Assembly (NCBI GenBank): GCA_039640505.1
Contig: CP046865.1
Coordinates: 248,001 to 312,000 of the forward strand
Reading direction: 5' to 3'
Length of the DNA stretch: 64,000 nucleotides
Source of the DNA: Rhodobacteraceae bacterium Araon29
Lineage (GTDB): Bacteria; Pseudomonadota; Alphaproteobacteria; Rhodobacterales; Rhodobacteraceae
The stretch's first letter is position 1. Each line of letters begins with the position of its first letter. The translations under genes were made by a program, and so were the position numbers. Positions 62,534 to 64,000 of this stretch are shown in pieces. The notes under the pieces were generated by a model. The model saw only the letters and a list, made by a program, of their open reading frames with translations, made no database searches and was not told where the DNA came from.

Positions 62534-64000
62534 ATGTCAGAATTAATCCGCCAGCGGGGGGGAGTCGCACGACTGCTCCAATCGCATAATTTTGTGCCGC
62601 TTGTTATGGTTATCGTTACCGCAATTCTGGTGATCGTGCCATTGCTGCGGATCGTGCAAATTTCCCTTACACCCGATGGATTGATGGCGTGGCAAGATGT
62701 GACCGCCAGCGGGTTATCGCGTAACCTGCTCTGGAAGCCGATCACTAACACCATGATCCTTGGCGCTTGCGTCGCAACAGGTTGTCTACTATTGGGCGGG
62801 TTTCTGGCCTGGTTGGTGGTGCTGACGGACGTTCCGTTTCGGCGGTTTCTGGGCATCCTTTCGACATTGCCGTTCATGATACCCAGCTTTGCAGCCGCTT
62901 TGGCGTGGGGGACGCTGTTTCGCAATGATCGCCTGGGCGGACAACCCGGCTATTTTGCGGCCAACGGGATGAACATCCCAGATTGGCTTGCGTGGGGATT
63001 ACTACCAACGCTGATCGTACTTGTCGCACACTACTATTCTTTGGCGTACACCATGATCGCTGCTGCGCTTAGCTCGGTGAGTGCTGATCTGGTTGAGTCC
63101 GCCGAGATGGCGGGTGCCAAGAAATCGCGCATACTGTTCGGAATTATTCTGCCCGTCGTAACCCCAGCCCTTGTGGCTGGTGGTATGCTAACGTTTGCAG
63201 GGGCCGTGTCTAACTTCGCAGCCCCCGCATTGCTGGGCGCGCCGGTGCGGATGCAGACATTGTCCACTCGTATTTACGGTATGGTGCAGACTGGTAATAT
63301 CGAACGTGGCTACGTGCTGGCATTGATCCTGATCCTTGCCGCTGCTGCACTGCTGTTTTTCAGTGATCGGCTGGTTTCAGGGCGCAAGGCCTTTACCACG
63401 GTGACCGGAAAGGGCGCGCGCACAAAGCGGTTCGCACTTGGAAAATGGCGCTGGCCGTTGTTTTTCCTAGCAGTCGGCCTTGGCATGATAACGACTGTCA
63501 TTCCTGTACTCGTGTTGTTCGCATCTAGTATGGCGCAGCAATCTTCGGGGCTGTTTTCAAATTGGACTTTGCACTTCTGGATCGGTCCTGCCGGAACAGA
63601 ACTAGCGCAAGGTCAGGCTGGTATTTTCCGTGATCCGATCCTGATGGGTTCGATCTACACCACGATCCGCCTTGGTTTAACTGTGGCAGCTACAACCATG
63701 CTCGTTGGGTTGATCATCGCCCACACCATCGTTCGCTATAAGGCGACGCTCCTTGGCAACCTTCTCAGCCAGCTTGCCTTTCTGCCCTTGTTCATTCCGA
63801 GCATCGCCATGGCCGCTGCCTATATCGCGATGTACGGAACGTCGCTTGGCCCAATTCCGGCGCTTTATGGCACGTTTACGTTGCTGGTGTTAGCGGCCAC
63901 CGCGAACTTGATGCCTTATGCCGTGCAATCGGGCCGTGCGGTTCTAAGCCAGATTTCCAGCGATATCGAAGAAAGCGCACGGATGACCGGAGCTGGACCG
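62534..64000 (+). CDS. ABC transporter permease, double-domain FbpB/ThiP type (partial)
   Basis: The ATG at 62534 opens MSELIRQRGGVARLLQSHNF. Two permease halves follow, each with an EAA-type loop: ESAEMAGAKKSRILFGIILP in the first and EESARMTGAGP at the window's end in the second. At least nine hydrophobic helices are visible. The fused double-domain layout is typical of iron(III)- and thiamine-type importers. The gene is open to base 64000, so the C-terminus is outside. Confidence 0.9.
   Translation, partial: MSELIRQRGGVARLLQSHNFVPLVMVIVTAILVIVPLLRIVQISLTPDGLMAWQDVTASGLSRNLLWKPITNTMILGACVATGCLLLGGFLAWLVVLTDVPFRRFLGILSTLPFMIPSFAAALAWGTLFRNDRLGGQPGYFAANGMNIPDWLAWGLLPTLIVLVAHYYSLAYTMIAAALSSVSADLVESAEMAGAKKSRILFGIILPVVTPALVAGGMLTFAGAVSNFAAPALLGAPVRMQTLSTRIYGMVQTGNIERGYVLALILILAAAALLFFSDRLVSGRKAFTTVTGKGARTKRFALGKWRWPLFFLAVGLGMITTVIPVLVLFASSMAQQSSGLFSNWTLHFWIGPAGTELAQGQAGIFRDPILMGSIYTTIRLGLTVAATTMLVGLIIAHTIVRYKATLLGNLLSQLAFLPLFIPSIAMAAAYIAMYGTSLGPIPALYGTFTLLVLAATANLMPYAVQSGRAVLSQISSDIEESARMTGAGP

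Overview
The window reads as a chromosomal segment of a marine Roseobacter-group alphaproteobacterium (Rhodobacteraceae or Roseobacteraceae). The left third supports this: a riboswitch-controlled gcvTHP operon, malyl-CoA lyase, accA, a TIGR02300/FYDLN-type acidic protein and a dat-dgcA-dgcN D-amino-acid cluster. The species cannot be named from the sequence alone.

Layout. (1) 1-14273 is core chromosome: livM (partial) and livH permeases; gcvP, gcvH and gcvT behind a tandem glycine riboswitch; a gamma-glutamylcyclotransferase-like gene; dat, a frameshifted dgcA and dgcN; mcl1; accA; a GntR regulator; a YgjP-like metalloprotease; a TIGR02300 protein; and an intact tRNA-Ala(GGC). (2) 14283-39905 is a complete Tn7-like transposon inserted 9 bp after the tRNA CCA end. 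It carries tniQ, tnsA, tnsB and tnsC, two small regulators, IS66 and IS110 copies, and defence-like cargo. The cargo includes a metallo-beta-lactamase (MBL) / E2-E1-JAB fusion / patatin operon, a giant beta-helix plus CrtC-like protein, and a STAND-like ATPase with about twelve near-identical TPR units and a small partner gene. (3) 39911-53979 is a second element with matching ends and no transposition genes. It carries a BMP-family purine or nucleoside-type ABC importer, a GntR regulator, and an N-demethylase set like the caffeine NdmC/NdmD/NdmE system: two Rieske-less oxygenases, a Rieske-reductase-ferredoxin fusion and a GST-like protein. A glutathione-dependent formaldehyde dehydrogenase, remnants of guanine deaminase and an MmgE/PrpD gene, and a 2-hydroxyacid dehydrogenase follow. 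(4) From 53985 a third set of transposon ends begins; its distal end is not in the window. It is followed by a PgtC-like binding protein with a truncated sensor kinase, a 3-hydroxybenzoate 4-monooxygenase-like flavoprotein, an HpaI-type aldolase, a broken HpaH-type hydratase, IS3 and IS481 copies, an RpiR regulator and an iron/thiamine-type ABC importer that runs off the edge.

How it fits together. The same five bases, CCAAA, stand at 14278, 39906 and 53980. Each is followed by a TGT end, and the last two are also preceded by an ACA end. This is what repeated Tn7-like insertion at one attachment site next to a tRNA gene would produce. The site has collected a transposase-bearing defence element, a non-autonomous catabolic element and at least one further element. 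In the catabolic element, import (BMP transporter), N-demethylation (Ndm-like proteins) and removal of the released formaldehyde (glutathione-dependent dehydrogenase) form a plausible pathway for an N-methylated purine. In the defence-like cargo, the E2-E1-JAB fusion next to a patatin phospholipase resembles type II CBASS but lacks a CD-NTase, with an MBL protein in its place. That operon is the best candidate here for an undescribed system.

Functions are assigned by reading the translated sequences. No database search was run.
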